Shown here piece by piece: positions 13,976-21,615 of a stretch of 31,211 bases of DNA (position 1 is the stretch's first letter; the number at the start of each line of letters is the position of its first letter). Source of the DNA: a virus; IMG/VR virus record IMGVR_UViG_3300033149_007547, positions 1-31,211 of that record; one strand, given 5' to 3'. The notes under the pieces were generated by a model. That model was not told where the DNA came from and did no database searches. It saw only the letters and a list, made by a program, of their open reading frames with translations. A program made the translations under genes and the position numbers.

Positions 13976-14506
13976 TCACTTGGCCTGCTCGTGTTTCCGG
14001 CCTCGGGTGTGCTTACGCCACCGTTGTTGATACGCCGCGCAAAGATGCCTGGGGAGGCGGCTACCAGACTGAAGCATCCTGTCGATGGCATCTATCCCGT
14101 CCTGGGGGGTGACAATTCGCCCGCGTACCAATTGCTCCAGAACCCAGAGGGTTCCGTGAACTTCGATCCCCTCGGACTCTGCGGTTTTCCTCAAGTCTGC
14201 ATCCCCTGTCAGTACGACGGCATTGAGCCTTCGTGCAAGAACGAGCAATGACAGGTCGATTCGCCCAGCTCGCGGGTACCGCTCGCCCAGTTCAATCACT
14301 CTCAGGATTTCGCCTCCGGTGAGATCTTCTTCCCGGAGCCCCATTCGTTTGAGCGCCTGAGCGTCCGGCCTGCGCAGTTGCTGTACGACGAGGTCTGGCG
14401 CGACGAAATCGAAATGCATACGGAAGACCGCCTTCAGCAGCCCGGCGTGGTGAAGGTCAATCCATATGTTCGCGTCAATGACAGCTACTGGGCGTGGCTG
14501 AACCAT
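13976..14506 (-). CDS. PIN-domain nuclease, second in the window
   Basis: The 176-residue protein opens with VAVIDANIWIDL (Asp11), typical of PIN nucleases, and later has RIDLSLLVLARR (Asp84) and VLTGDADLRKTAE (Asp102, Asp104). The usual middle Glu position looks like Gln (APDLVVQQL), with Asp38 nearby, so catalytic activity should be checked. It overlaps the 3' end of the XRE/ImmA-IrrE gene by 32 bases, so the two are co-expressed. This fits known two-gene modules in which an XRE-metalloprotease protein controls a PIN toxin. It is unrelated in detail to the PIN gene at 8292. Confidence 0.8.
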   Translation of the reverse strand: MVQPRPVAVIDANIWIDLHHAGLLKAVFRMHFDFVAPDLVVQQLRRPDAQALKRMGLREEDLTGGEILRVIELGERYPRAGRIDLSLLVLARRLNAVVLTGDADLRKTAESEGIEVHGTLWVLEQLVRGRIVTPQDGIDAIDRMLQSGSRLPRHLCAAYQQRWRKHTRGRKHEQAK

Positions 14507-15545
14507 ACCGATCGAATTCCTGTCGGAGCTTTTCTAATTTCTCGCCCAGCAGCTCGGCCACACGCGAGGGCGAGGCGTAGCGTTCGGCATAGGCTATTGC
14601 CCCCAGCGCTTTCATTCGCTGAGGTTCTTCGGCAGGAACCTCAGGACCGGGCTCTTCCTTGTGCCAACCACGGCGTCTGAATTCTTTGAACAGTCTGCGG
14701 CTGTACGCCTGCTTTATGATGCCAAGGTCGCCAGCGCGGTATATCCACGCCTGCATGCTCAGGCCGTACTTGCGCTTCAGGCGCCGCAACTCCCAAAGCT
14801 CCAGGGACTGCCGGTTTGGCCCCAGTTCCTGAAGAGCGGCTGACCTGGGCACCAGGAAGGCTGCCGCAAAACGAAAAGCCACTTTCTCCGGGTCCAGCCG
14901 GGCCGCCGGCTTCAAGAGCAGGTGACCGAGCTCGTGGGCCGCGCTCAGGCGCTGGCGATCGCCCGGAACATCGCGCTTTATGACGATGACATACTGGCCG
15001 GCTTCGGTCTCGAAAGTCAGGCCGTCGAATCCTACAGATGCGTCGACGGCGCATACTCTTATCCCCATGCCTTCCAGCACCTCTACGACAGAGTTGATCG
15101 GGCCCAGACCCAGCTTCCACGCCTCTCGGAGCTCGACCGCGCGGTCCTCCGCCTCGTCCATTGAATGGACCAGACGAGGGAAAGACTTCGGCATCACGAA
15201 GCGCTGGTAATAAGACCCCGGCAGGAAGCTTTCCAGTTCGAGGTACCGCTCGAGCCACTCCCGGACTCTTTCCTCGATAGCCTGGCGGTCTTTCTGGCGT
15301 AGCCGAGAGCAATGGGCCCGGTAGGCCGGTTGTATGACCCGAGGCATGGGTGCGGGCCTGAGGAAGAAGTCCACCTGGACGTCCACGGCCCGAGCTATCC
15401 TCAGCAGGACGGCCGAACCAGGCACGGCTTTGTCGTTCTCGTACTTGGAGATGGACTGTTTGGTCACACCGACCTTCAGTCTTAGCTTTTCCTGGCTTAG
15501 GCCGGCTATTCTGCGAGCCGCTCGAATTCGCTCTCCGATACTCAT
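14475..15545 (-). CDS. XRE regulator fused to ImmA/IrrE metallopeptidase
   Basis: The 356-residue protein has an XRE-type helix-turn-helix at residues 5-58 (AGLSQEKLRLKVGVTKQSIS core). The ImmA/IrrE (COG2856) domain has a HELGH zinc site at 204-208 and a following Glu (Glu220, in EKVAFRFAAAFLVP) as the likely third ligand. Proteins of this kind bind their own promoter and can be inactivated by, or cleave, a regulator after a signal such as DNA damage. The ATG at 15545 follows AAGGAGG, so it is preferred over a start 51 bases upstream. The PIN gene follows with overlap, suggesting a regulator/antitoxin and toxin pair. Confidence 0.9.
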   Translation of the reverse strand: MSIGERIRAARRIAGLSQEKLRLKVGVTKQSISKYENDKAVPGSAVLLRIARAVDVQVDFFLRPAPMPRVIQPAYRAHCSRLRQKDRQAIEERVREWLERYLELESFLPGSYYQRFVMPKSFPRLVHSMDEAEDRAVELREAWKLGLGPINSVVEVLEGMGIRVCAVDASVGFDGLTFETEAGQYVIVIKRDVPGDRQRLSAAHELGHLLLKPAARLDPEKVAFRFAAAFLVPRSAALQELGPNRQSLELWELRRLKRKYGLSMQAWIYRAGDLGIIKQAYSRRLFKEFRRRGWHKEEPGPEVPAEEPQRMKALGAIAYAERYASPSRVAELLGEKLEKLRQEFDRYGSATPSSCH

Positions 15546-15559
15546 TGTCTCCTCCTTTC

Positions 15560-15599
15560 CGGTTGACATGGTATCTGTTTTTGCCGCGTTTGTCAACCG
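15560..15599 (-). promoter_or_regulatory. Promoter and autoregulatory operator of the XRE/PIN module
   Basis: On the minus strand, TTGACA (forward 15591-15596), a 17-base spacer and TACCAT (forward 15568-15573) form a good sigma-70 promoter. A 9-bp inverted repeat frames it: CGGTTGACA at 15560-15568 and TGTCAACCG at 15591-15599. One arm covers the -35 box, and the other lies at the start site. This is the expected arrangement for repression by the XRE protein encoded immediately downstream. Confidence 0.7.
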
Positions 15600-15770
15600 C
15601 CATTGTTATAGGCTCACCGAACCGTGGAGGAGCTGGCGGGCCCGCCCGAGGGGGCGGGGTGAGGCGGTGCCGCGCGGCCTTTACCGCGAGGCTCTCGAGC
15701 GCTGGCTCCTGGCGGGGCAGCAGTAGCAGGATCTCTCTAAGCTGCCGGCGGACCTTCCGATCCACAAGTT

Positions 15771-15788
15771 TGTGCTATATATAGCACA
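15771..15788. promoter_or_regulatory. Perfect 18-bp palindrome, operator candidate
   Basis: TGTGCTATATATAGCACA is its own reverse complement over all 18 bases, in an otherwise GC-rich region. It contains TATATA, which could serve as a -10 box. A -35 box at the right distance is weak (TTCCGA). It lies about 65 bases upstream of the terminator that precedes the structural genes, so it may control late transcription. The binding protein is unknown. Confidence 0.6.
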
Positions 15789-15853
15789 GATGGCTTGAAA
15801 AGATGGCAGATGTAGCTTAGCATACCCGAAGACTGGCGCCAGATAATGTGCGA

Positions 15854-15892
15854 GGCCGTGCGGGGCCGCACACCCGCGCGGCCTTTTTCTTT
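15854..15892 (+). terminator. Strong intrinsic terminator directly before the structural operon
   Basis: An 11-bp stem (15854-15864 with 15873-15883, one G-U pair) with an 8-base loop is followed by TTTTTCTTT. The next gene starts at 15907, only about 15 bases later, leaving no room for a separate promoter. The terminator therefore sits in the leader of the morphogenesis operon or ends transcription from the terminase side. Confidence 0.8.
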
Positions 15893-15906
15893 GCGGGAGG
15901 CGGGAC

Positions 15907-16107
15907 ATGCCGGATGAGCTGGCGGAGCAGATCGAGGAAAACGCTCAGAGCCCGCGGCGGGTCCGCGGGGACGAGGGAGAGGTCGAGCAGCAGCCCCTGA
16001 AGGACCAGATTGACGTGGACCGCTACCTGTCCTCGCGCGACGCGGTGGACGCGAGCAAGAGCCGGGGCCTCAGGTTCATGAAGATCAAGCCACCGGGAGC
16101 GGTGTGA
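15907..16107 (+). CDS. Small head-joining-type protein (gpW position)
   Basis: The 66-residue acidic protein has an N-terminal helical region and ends KIKPPGAV. It sits directly before the portal gene, where lambdoid phages carry the small head completion protein gpW. Similarity to gpW itself was not recognised, so the role is positional. The ATG follows GGGAGG, and the stop is one base before the portal start. It opens the structural operon. Confidence 0.6.
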   Translation: MPDELAEQIEENAQSPRRVRGDEGEVEQQPLKDQIDVDRYLSSRDAVDASKSRGLRFMKIKPPGAV

Positions 16108-16108
16108 G

Positions 16109-17614
16109 ATGGCACCCATCCTCGACCACCTTGGAAGGCCACTGCGGGCGAAGCGGCGGGAGCTGCTTTCCGACCGGCAGGCGCGCCCGCGGGTGGTGCG
16201 CGTCATCGGCGGCGGGGGTCTGCGGGCGAGCTACGACGCCGCCCAGACCACGGACGAGAATACCCGCCACTGGGCCGCCGCCGACGCGCTGAGCGCCGAT
16301 GCGGCGAACTCCTATAGCGTGCGCAAGCGGTTGCGCCAGCGGGCCCGCTACGAGGTGGCGAACAACTCCTATGCCCGCGGCATCGTGGACACCTACGCGA
16401 ACGATGTCGTGGGGACCGGCCCGCGCCTCCAGCTCCTGAGCGGCGACCCCCGGCTGAACTCCGAGGTCGAGCGCGAGTGGCGGCGCTGGTGCCGCAAGGT
16501 GCATCTGGCCCGCAAGCTCCGCACGCTGCACAGAGCCCGCGCCGTCGATGGGGAGGGGTTCGGCCTGCTCCAGACAAACGACTCGTTGGACTACCAGGTG
16601 AAGCTGGACCTGCGGCTGATCGAGTGCGACCGGGTCCATAGCCCGGACGTGATGCCGCAAGCGAACAACGTGGACGGCGTCGTACTGGACGCCGACGGCA
16701 ACCCGGCTAGCTACCAGGTGCTCAAGAGCCACCCAGGGGGGCTCGAGTATGGCCCCTCGCTGGAGGCAGACAGCTGGCGGGCGGAGTTCGTGCTGCACTG
16801 GTTCCGGCGGGACCGGCCGGAGCAGCACCGGGGCATCCCGGAGATAACGCCGGCGCTGCCCCTCTTCGCACAGCTTCGGCGCTACACGCTGGCGGTGCTG
16901 AGCGCCGCGGAGTTCGCGGGGAACGTGAGCGGCATCCTGACGACCGACGCCCCGCCCGACCCGAATGAGGAGGACGTGGAGACCTTCGATGCGGTCGAGG
17001 TCGAGCGCGGGATGATCATCGTGGGCCCCTATGGCTGGAAGCTGCAGCAGCTCCAGGCGCAACAGCCCACGAGCACCTACCGGGAGTTCAAGACGCAGAT
17101 CCTGAACGAGATCGGTCGCTGCATCAGCATGGCGCGCAACATCGCCACCGGCGACTCCTCCGACCACAACTACGCCTCCGGCCGCCTCGACCACCAGACC
17201 TATTTCCGGGCCGTCAGCATCGTCCAGGCGGACATGGGAGCGGAGATCGTGGACCGCATCTTCTGCGCATGGCTTGCCGAGGCGGCGCGCGTCTTCGGAT
17301 GGGACATCGATGAGGAGCCGGAGCACGAGTGGTTCTGGGACAAGCCGGAGCACGTGGACCCGGCGAAGGAGGCGCGGGCCCAGGTGGAGCGGCTCTCGGC
17401 AGGCACCACGACGCTGCCTGCGGAATACGCGCGCCAGGGAAAGGACTGGGAGACGGAGCTCCAGAAGGGCGCCGAGGCCCTGGGCATCACGCTGCCGGAG
17501 TATCAGCGACTGATCCGGCAGAAGCTCTTCGGCACGAAGGATGGCGCCGTGGCTGCGGAGGCCAGGTGGTTGGAGGACACGCTGGAAGACATGCTCGATA
17601 CCTTTCCAAGGTGA
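16109..17614 (+). CDS. Phage portal protein, lambda GpB family
   Basis: The 501-residue protein has the features of a GpB-type portal. These include an N-terminal segment with SVRKRLRQRARYEVANNSYA, a GIVDTYANDVVGTGPRL helix, and a central stem region around GPYGWKLQQLQAQQPTSTYR followed by ISMARNIATGDSSDHNYASG. The portal dodecamer sits at one head vertex and connects capsid and tail; the terminase docks on it. Its length compares with 533 residues for lambda GpB. It lies between the small joining protein and the capsid polyprotein, the standard order. Confidence 0.92.
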   Translation: MAPILDHLGRPLRAKRRELLSDRQARPRVVRVIGGGGLRASYDAAQTTDENTRHWAAADALSADAANSYSVRKRLRQRARYEVANNSYARGIVDTYANDVVGTGPRLQLLSGDPRLNSEVEREWRRWCRKVHLARKLRTLHRARAVDGEGFGLLQTNDSLDYQVKLDLRLIECDRVHSPDVMPQANNVDGVVLDADGNPASYQVLKSHPGGLEYGPSLEADSWRAEFVLHWFRRDRPEQHRGIPEITPALPLFAQLRRYTLAVLSAAEFAGNVSGILTTDAPPDPNEEDVETFDAVEVERGMIIVGPYGWKLQQLQAQQPTSTYREFKTQILNEIGRCISMARNIATGDSSDHNYASGRLDHQTYFRAVSIVQADMGAEIVDRIFCAWLAEAARVFGWDIDEEPEHEWFWDKPEHVDPAKEARAQVERLSAGTTTLPAEYARQGKDWETELQKGAEALGITLPEYQRLIRQKLFGTKDGAVAAEARWLEDTLEDMLDTFPR

Positions 17615-17629
17615 CTGGAGGACCTGAAA

Positions 17630-20020
17630 ATGCCTTATCCCCATGAACATGCGGCGCGCCTGAAGGACCCGGATCGATACGAGAGGTTCCGCCGCGAGAA
17701 CAACAAATTCGGGCCGGGCATCCACGCCATCTGGGGCATCACTGCTGACGGTAAGGTGGAGCTTCAGGCGATCCGGTTCGATGCGAGCAGGTTCACGGTC
17801 GCAGAGGCGAGGGCCTGGCTCAAGGAGCATGGTTACAAGCCTATCAGGTTCGAGCCGGCAAGCGAGGGAAAAACAGAGGCTCAGAGCGACGGGCCGTTCG
17901 ACTGCGAATGTCTCGACTGCGGCTATCAGATGAGGAGTGAGAAGCATTGCCGTGACATCCGGTGTCCCCAATGCGGCGGGGACATGCGGCGTGTGGAACG
18001 TCCGGGACCCGGCCAGCGCGGCACTGCGGCGGCCATAGAGTTGAAGCTCGTCGCTCAGGCGAACGATGAAGCGCCGGTGCGCGTGCACGGCATAGCCTAC
18101 AACGGCGGCCTGCTTGAGCTTAACGGCTGGCGGCACCCGGTCGTAATAGACCTCGAGGGGCTGTCCATACCGGACGCGGTGCCGCTGCTCGTCAACCACG
18201 AGAACCGGACCGGGAGCCGGATCGGCGTCGTCCGGGCCGAGGTGCGAGATGGGGCGCTTTACATCGAGGGCGAGGTGCTCTCCTCCAGCAGCGTGGCCAG
18301 GGGAGTCGTGGAGCAGGCCCGCGCCGGCGCGGACTGGCAGCTTTCGGTCGGCGTCGACGCGCAGGAGACCGAGGTGGTGAGCGACAGCAAAACGGTCAAC
18401 GGGAAGGCCCTCAAGGGGCCCTTCCATCACGTGAAGCGGTCGGTGTTGCGCGAGGTCTCGGTGCTGCCCATAGCGGCAGACATGCGGACCTCGCTGCGCA
18501 TCGCCGCCGGGTTCAGTGCAAGGGAGGTGGAAGCCATGAATCAGTTCGAGAAGTGGCTCGAAGAGAAAGGCTGGAAGCCGGATGAGCTCACGCAGGAGCA
18601 GGTCAGGAGCCTGCGGGCGGCCTGGGAGGCCGAGGTCAAGCCCTCGGAGGGCGAACCCAAAGCAGAAGGCCAGAATGAGTCCCAGGAGCCCGATCCGGCA
18701 GCGGAGCTCCGGGCCAAGGCGGCCGCCGAGGCGAAGCGGCAGGCCGAGGTGCTGCGGATCTGCGGCACGTTCCGCGAGCGTATGCCCGCCGAGCAGGTGG
18801 CGCAGATACAGGCGAAGTCCCTGGAGGAAGGCTGGGACGCGCTGCGAACCGAGGTGGAGCTGCTGAGGGCCGAAAGGCCGAAGGCGCCCACGGTCGTGGC
18901 GCGGACCGAAGAGCAGGGGCCGAAGGTGCTGGAGGCCGCGCTCTGCCTGGGCACCGGCCTGAGGGAGGATGCGGTCGTCAAGGCATGCGGCGAGCAGGCC
19001 GTGGAGGCCGCCCGCAGTCGCTACGGCGGGCCCATCGGGGCGCGCATGTTCATCCTGGAGGCGGCCTGGGCCAACGGCTTCACGGACCGCCATATCCACA
19101 CGGGCAACCTGCGCGCCGCGCTCCAGGCGGCGTTCTCCACACAGAGCGCCAGCGGCATCCTCTCTAACGTGGCGAACAAGGTCCTGCTGGACGCCTACAG
19201 CCACGTGGAGAGCGCGTGGCGTGAGATCGCGCGCATCCGGCCGGTGAACGACTTCAAGCAGGTCACGCACTACCGCCTGACCGGCGACATGCAGTACGAG
19301 GAGGTCGGGCCGGGCGGCGAGCTCAAGCACGCGGCGACGAACGAGGAGTCCTACACCGTCCAGGCGCGCACCTACGGGAAGATCTTTGCGATCACCCGGC
19401 AGGACATCATCAACGACGACCTGGGCGCGTTCGATGACCTGCGCACCATGCTCGGCCGGGGCGCGGCGCTGAAGATCAACAACGTGTTCTGGACGGAGTT
19501 CCTCGACAACTCCAGCTTCTTCACGGCCGCTCGCAGCAACTACGCCACCGGCGCCGCGACGGCGCTGAGCGTAACCTCGCTGAGCACGGCCGAGAAGATG
19601 TTCATGGACCAGACCGATGCCGACGGGCATCCGCTGGGCGTCTCGCCGAAGAAACTGCTGGTGCCGACGGCGCTGAAGAGCACCGGCTGGCAGATCCTCA
19701 ACAGCGTCGAGCTGGCGGAGGGCTCCAGCAGCAAGGCCCCGACGCGCAACCCGCACGCGGGGCAGTACGACCTGGTGGTGAGCGCCTACCTGGGCAACTC
19801 CAGCTATACCGGCTACAGCACCGCGGCCTGGTATCTGCTGGCCGACGCTGCGGACCTGGCGGTCATCGAGGTCGTGTTCCTGAATGGCAAGGAGACGCCC
19901 ACGGTCGAGTCGGCGGACGCCGACTTCGACACGCTCGGCGTGCTGGTGCGCGGCTATCACGACTTCGGCGTGAGCAAGGCCGAGTACCGCGCCGGCGTGA
20001 AGATGAAGGGCGAGGCGTAA
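17630..20020 (+). CDS. Prohead protease-scaffold-major capsid polyprotein
   Basis: This 796-residue protein joins several domains. Residues 1-78 form a small N-terminal domain (PHEHAARLKDP, DASRFTVAEARAWL). A zinc ribbon follows at 92-115 (CLDC, CPQC). A prohead protease domain at about 135-295 has His190 in LLVNHEN and Ser239 in WQLSVG. A Glu/Lys-rich scaffold-like region covers 303-400. The major capsid domain at about 410-796 includes ITRQDIINDDLGAFDDLR and NNVFWTEFLD, recalling Mu gpT-like capsids of the HK97 fold. An internal ATG with an excellent ribosome site lies at Met303. Cleavage by the protease would free the capsid protein. Confidence 0.88.
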   Translation: MPYPHEHAARLKDPDRYERFRRENNKFGPGIHAIWGITADGKVELQAIRFDASRFTVAEARAWLKEHGYKPIRFEPASEGKTEAQSDGPFDCECLDCGYQMRSEKHCRDIRCPQCGGDMRRVERPGPGQRGTAAAIELKLVAQANDEAPVRVHGIAYNGGLLELNGWRHPVVIDLEGLSIPDAVPLLVNHENRTGSRIGVVRAEVRDGALYIEGEVLSSSSVARGVVEQARAGADWQLSVGVDAQETEVVSDSKTVNGKALKGPFHHVKRSVLREVSVLPIAADMRTSLRIAAGFSAREVEAMNQFEKWLEEKGWKPDELTQEQVRSLRAAWEAEVKPSEGEPKAEGQNESQEPDPAAELRAKAAAEAKRQAEVLRICGTFRERMPAEQVAQIQAKSLEEGWDALRTEVELLRAERPKAPTVVARTEEQGPKVLEAALCLGTGLREDAVVKACGEQAVEAARSRYGGPIGARMFILEAAWANGFTDRHIHTGNLRAALQAAFSTQSASGILSNVANKVLLDAYSHVESAWREIARIRPVNDFKQVTHYRLTGDMQYEEVGPGGELKHAATNEESYTVQARTYGKIFAITRQDIINDDLGAFDDLRTMLGRGAALKINNVFWTEFLDNSSFFTAARSNYATGAATALSVTSLSTAEKMFMDQTDADGHPLGVSPKKLLVPTALKSTGWQILNSVELAEGSSSKAPTRNPHAGQYDLVVSAYLGNSSYTGYSTAAWYLLADAADLAVIEVVFLNGKETPTVESADADFDTLGVLVRGYHDFGVSKAEYRAGVKMKGEA
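18522..18538 (+). promoter_or_regulatory. Internal ribosome site and in-frame start within the capsid gene
   Basis: GGGAGG at 18522-18527 lies 8 bases before ATG 18536, in frame with the polyprotein (Met303). Translation from here would give a 494-residue scaffold-capsid protein beginning MNQFEKWLEEKGWK without the protease, which is needed in far smaller amounts. Lambda uses the same logic for C and Nu3. Confidence 0.65.
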
Positions 20021-20024
20021 CAGC

Positions 20025-20063
20025 AGGCCTAGAGGCCCATAGGCCTGAGGCCTGAGACCTGAG
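20025..20063 (+). repeat. Short AGGCCT-type repeats between capsid and decoration genes
   Basis: Three exact AGGCCT sites and near copies (AGGCCC, GAGACCT) are packed into about 40 bases, several followed by GAG. Each is self-complementary, so the mRNA here can form alternative small hairpins just before the ribosome site of the decoration gene. Function is unknown. Confidence 0.5.
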
Positions 20064-20080
20064 GAACGGAGGACTGAAAG

Positions 20081-20422
20081 ATGGCAACCCCGCTGGTGAA
20101 GTACGTGCAGACGGGCGCGAGCATCGACTACACGCCGGGCTCGGACGTGTCGGCGGGCGACGTGGTCGTCCAGGGCGATCTGGTCGGCGTGGCCACGCAC
20201 GACATCGACGCCAACGCCAAGGGCTCCCTCGCGGTTGAGGGGGTGTTTGACTTCCCCAAGGACACCGGCTCGGCCTCGGCCATCAGCGCCGGCACGAAGC
20301 TCTACTGGGACGCCAACAACGAGGTGGCGACCGACACGGCGGGCTCGAACAAGTACCTGGGCAAAGCCGTGGCCGATGCCGCCGCAAGCGACGAGACCGT
20401 GCGCGTGCGGCTGAGCCAGTGA
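20081..20422 (+). CDS. Capsid decoration/cement protein, DUF2190 family
   Basis: The 113-residue protein is beta-rich with the features of DUF2190: an N-terminal strand, DVSAGDVVVQGDLVGVAT, VEGVFDFPKD, and GTKLYWDANNEV near the end. Members sit next to capsid genes and are thought to bind the outside of the head and stabilise it. Its place directly after the capsid polyprotein supports this. The ATG follows a GGAGG site. Confidence 0.85.
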   Translation: MATPLVKYVQTGASIDYTPGSDVSAGDVVVQGDLVGVATHDIDANAKGSLAVEGVFDFPKDTGSASAISAGTKLYWDANNEVATDTAGSNKYLGKAVADAAASDETVRVRLSQ

Positions 20423-20448
20423 GCGCTTCGACGAGAGGCGGCGGCGGA

Positions 20449-20478
20449 GGGCGGGCCGGTCTTGGATCTCGCCCGCCC
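20449..20478 (+). other. Stable hairpin before the glycosyltransferase cassette
   Basis: Arms GGGCGGGC (20449-20456) and GCCCGCCC (20471-20478) pair perfectly around a 14-base loop. No U-tract follows, so this is not a standard terminator. It lies between the decoration gene and the first glycosyltransferase and may reduce or set read-through into the cassette. Confidence 0.45.
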
Positions 20479-20501
20479 CCCGGCCTGGGCGGAGGCGCGG
20501 C

Positions 20502-21119
20502 ATGGAGTTGAGCGTCTGCATCCCGTCGTTGAACCGCAACCGGATCCCGTGGCAGGGGCGCATGCTGGAGCTCTTGCCGCGCTGCCTGGACAGCCTGGCC
20601 CGGGCGCTGGACGCGGCCGGTGTCGAGGCCGAGGTCATCATCGCGGACGGCGGCAGCGAAGATTGGCCGCCGGCCGAGTGGGCTCCGCAGCGCATCGCAC
20701 CGATGCCCGTCAGGGTCTTGGACGCGGGACGGCCCTTTATGCGAGGTCGGGCGCGGAACGTAGCAGCAGAAGCAGCGAGAAGCGACGTGCTGTTCTTCTG
20801 CGACGCGGACATGCTCGTTCCGGCGCGCGTCATCGAGCGCGGCTTGGAAGTGGCGGCGGGGGGCCGGGGCTACTTCCCCCTCTACAAGCGCTTCAGTGGC
20901 CCCGAGCACACCTCGCAGGTGCCAGGCAGCGGGCACGGCAACTGCGTTGTGCTCGCGGCCCACTGGCGGGCGAGTCGGTGGCCGGAGCGGCTCAGGTGGG
21001 GAGGTGAAGACACCGCCTTTGCCCGCTGGTTCAGCGCGCGCGGCCTGATGGTGCGGGAGGCGGTTCCCGGTTTCGTGCATCAGTGGCACCCGAAAGGGGG
21101 AGCGGCCGATGGCCATTGA
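20502..21119 (+). CDS. Glycosyltransferase, GT-A fold (family 2-like)
   Basis: The 205-residue protein has the signature of a GT2 enzyme. It opens LSVCIPSLNRNR; the nucleotide-sugar site VIIADGGSED is near 45-54; the DxD motif is FCDADM (Asp101, Asp103); and GGEDTAFARWF lies near 168-178, with a final HQWHP. Such enzymes transfer a sugar from a nucleotide donor. It is the first of three genes placed between the head and head-tail joining genes. The acceptor could be a virion protein, phage DNA or host glycan. Confidence 0.85.
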   Translation: MELSVCIPSLNRNRIPWQGRMLELLPRCLDSLARALDAAGVEAEVIIADGGSEDWPPAEWAPQRIAPMPVRVLDAGRPFMRGRARNVAAEAARSDVLFFCDADMLVPARVIERGLEVAAGGRGYFPLYKRFSGPEHTSQVPGSGHGNCVVLAAHWRASRWPERLRWGGEDTAFARWFSARGLMVREAVPGFVHQWHPKGGAADGH

Positions 21120-21615
21120 CCCCTACGCTACACATATGGCCGTTCTGGCGGCCTGCGCCATGCGCGCGGAAGGGCCGGTCCTGGAGCTCGGGGTCGGCTT
21201 CTACTCCACGCCGCTGCTGCACGTCATCTGCGCCATGCGCGGACTGCGGCTGGTGAGCGTGGATAAGGTCCATGCCTGGCTGGAGCGTTTCGGGCGGCTC
21301 CGCGGACCCGCGCACGAGCTTCGCATCGCTTCGATGCCAGCGGACGCGCCCGACCTCGCGCAGTCGGCCTGGGGCTTGGCTTTCGTGGACAACGCCCAGA
21401 GCGAGCGCGCGCCGTGGATCGCCGCGCTTGCGGACAGGGCCGACCTCATCGTTGCACACGACACACAAGTGCCGATGTCCTACGGCTACGAGACCGCTCT
21501 GGCGGGCTTCCGCCACGGCTATACGTATAGGCCCGGCCGAGAAGCCCCCGGTCCATGGACAACCGTGGTGTCGAATCGAGTGCCGCTTAAGTGGCTGAAG
21601 GAGCTGCTGAGCTGA
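21109..21615 (+). CDS. Methyltransferase-like protein, SAM-dependent
   Basis: The 168-residue protein has the start of a Rossmann fold (VLELGVGFYSTPLLH), an acidic strand end (LRLVSVDK) and motif-like LAFVDNAQ and ADLIVAHDTQ, as in class I methyltransferases or the related cephalosporin hydroxylase group. It overlaps the end of the glycosyltransferase gene and is followed without a gap by the second glycosyltransferase. It would modify the same acceptor, perhaps by methylating a sugar. The ATG follows GGGGGAG. Confidence 0.7.
   Translation: MAIDPYATHMAVLAACAMRAEGPVLELGVGFYSTPLLHVICAMRGLRLVSVDKVHAWLERFGRLRGPAHELRIASMPADAPDLAQSAWGLAFVDNAQSERAPWIAALADRADLIVAHDTQVPMSYGYETALAGFRHGYTYRPGREAPGPWTTVVSNRVPLKWLKELLS

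Larger units (their letters stand above)
15600..15906. other. Gene-free stretch between the XRE/PIN module and the morphogenesis operon
   Basis: No convincing gene was seen. The stretch holds an 18-bp palindrome (15771-15788), a 10-bp palindrome CTGGCGCCAG (15833-15842) and a strong intrinsic terminator (15854-15892). Several ORF-like frames cross it, but they are low-quality and on the opposite strand to neighbouring genes. Confidence 0.5.

Noticed and set aside
13960-15825. GTAGCTTA shared on both sides of the XRE/PIN cassette as a possible insertion duplication
   Set aside because: Eight shared bases at unequal distances from the genes are too few to claim a target-site duplication, and no terminal repeats or transposase are seen.
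15813-15860. tRNA-like stretch containing TGTAGCTTAGC
   Set aside because: Only a D-arm-like piece is present; no acceptor, anticodon or T arms can be formed.
16085-20833. Very long minus-strand open frame (about 1580 codons) opposite the portal and capsid genes
   Set aside because: It is antisense to clearly recognised portal, protease and capsid genes. Its residues are His/Arg/Leu/Ala-rich, as expected from the complement of GC-rich codons, and no family is visible.
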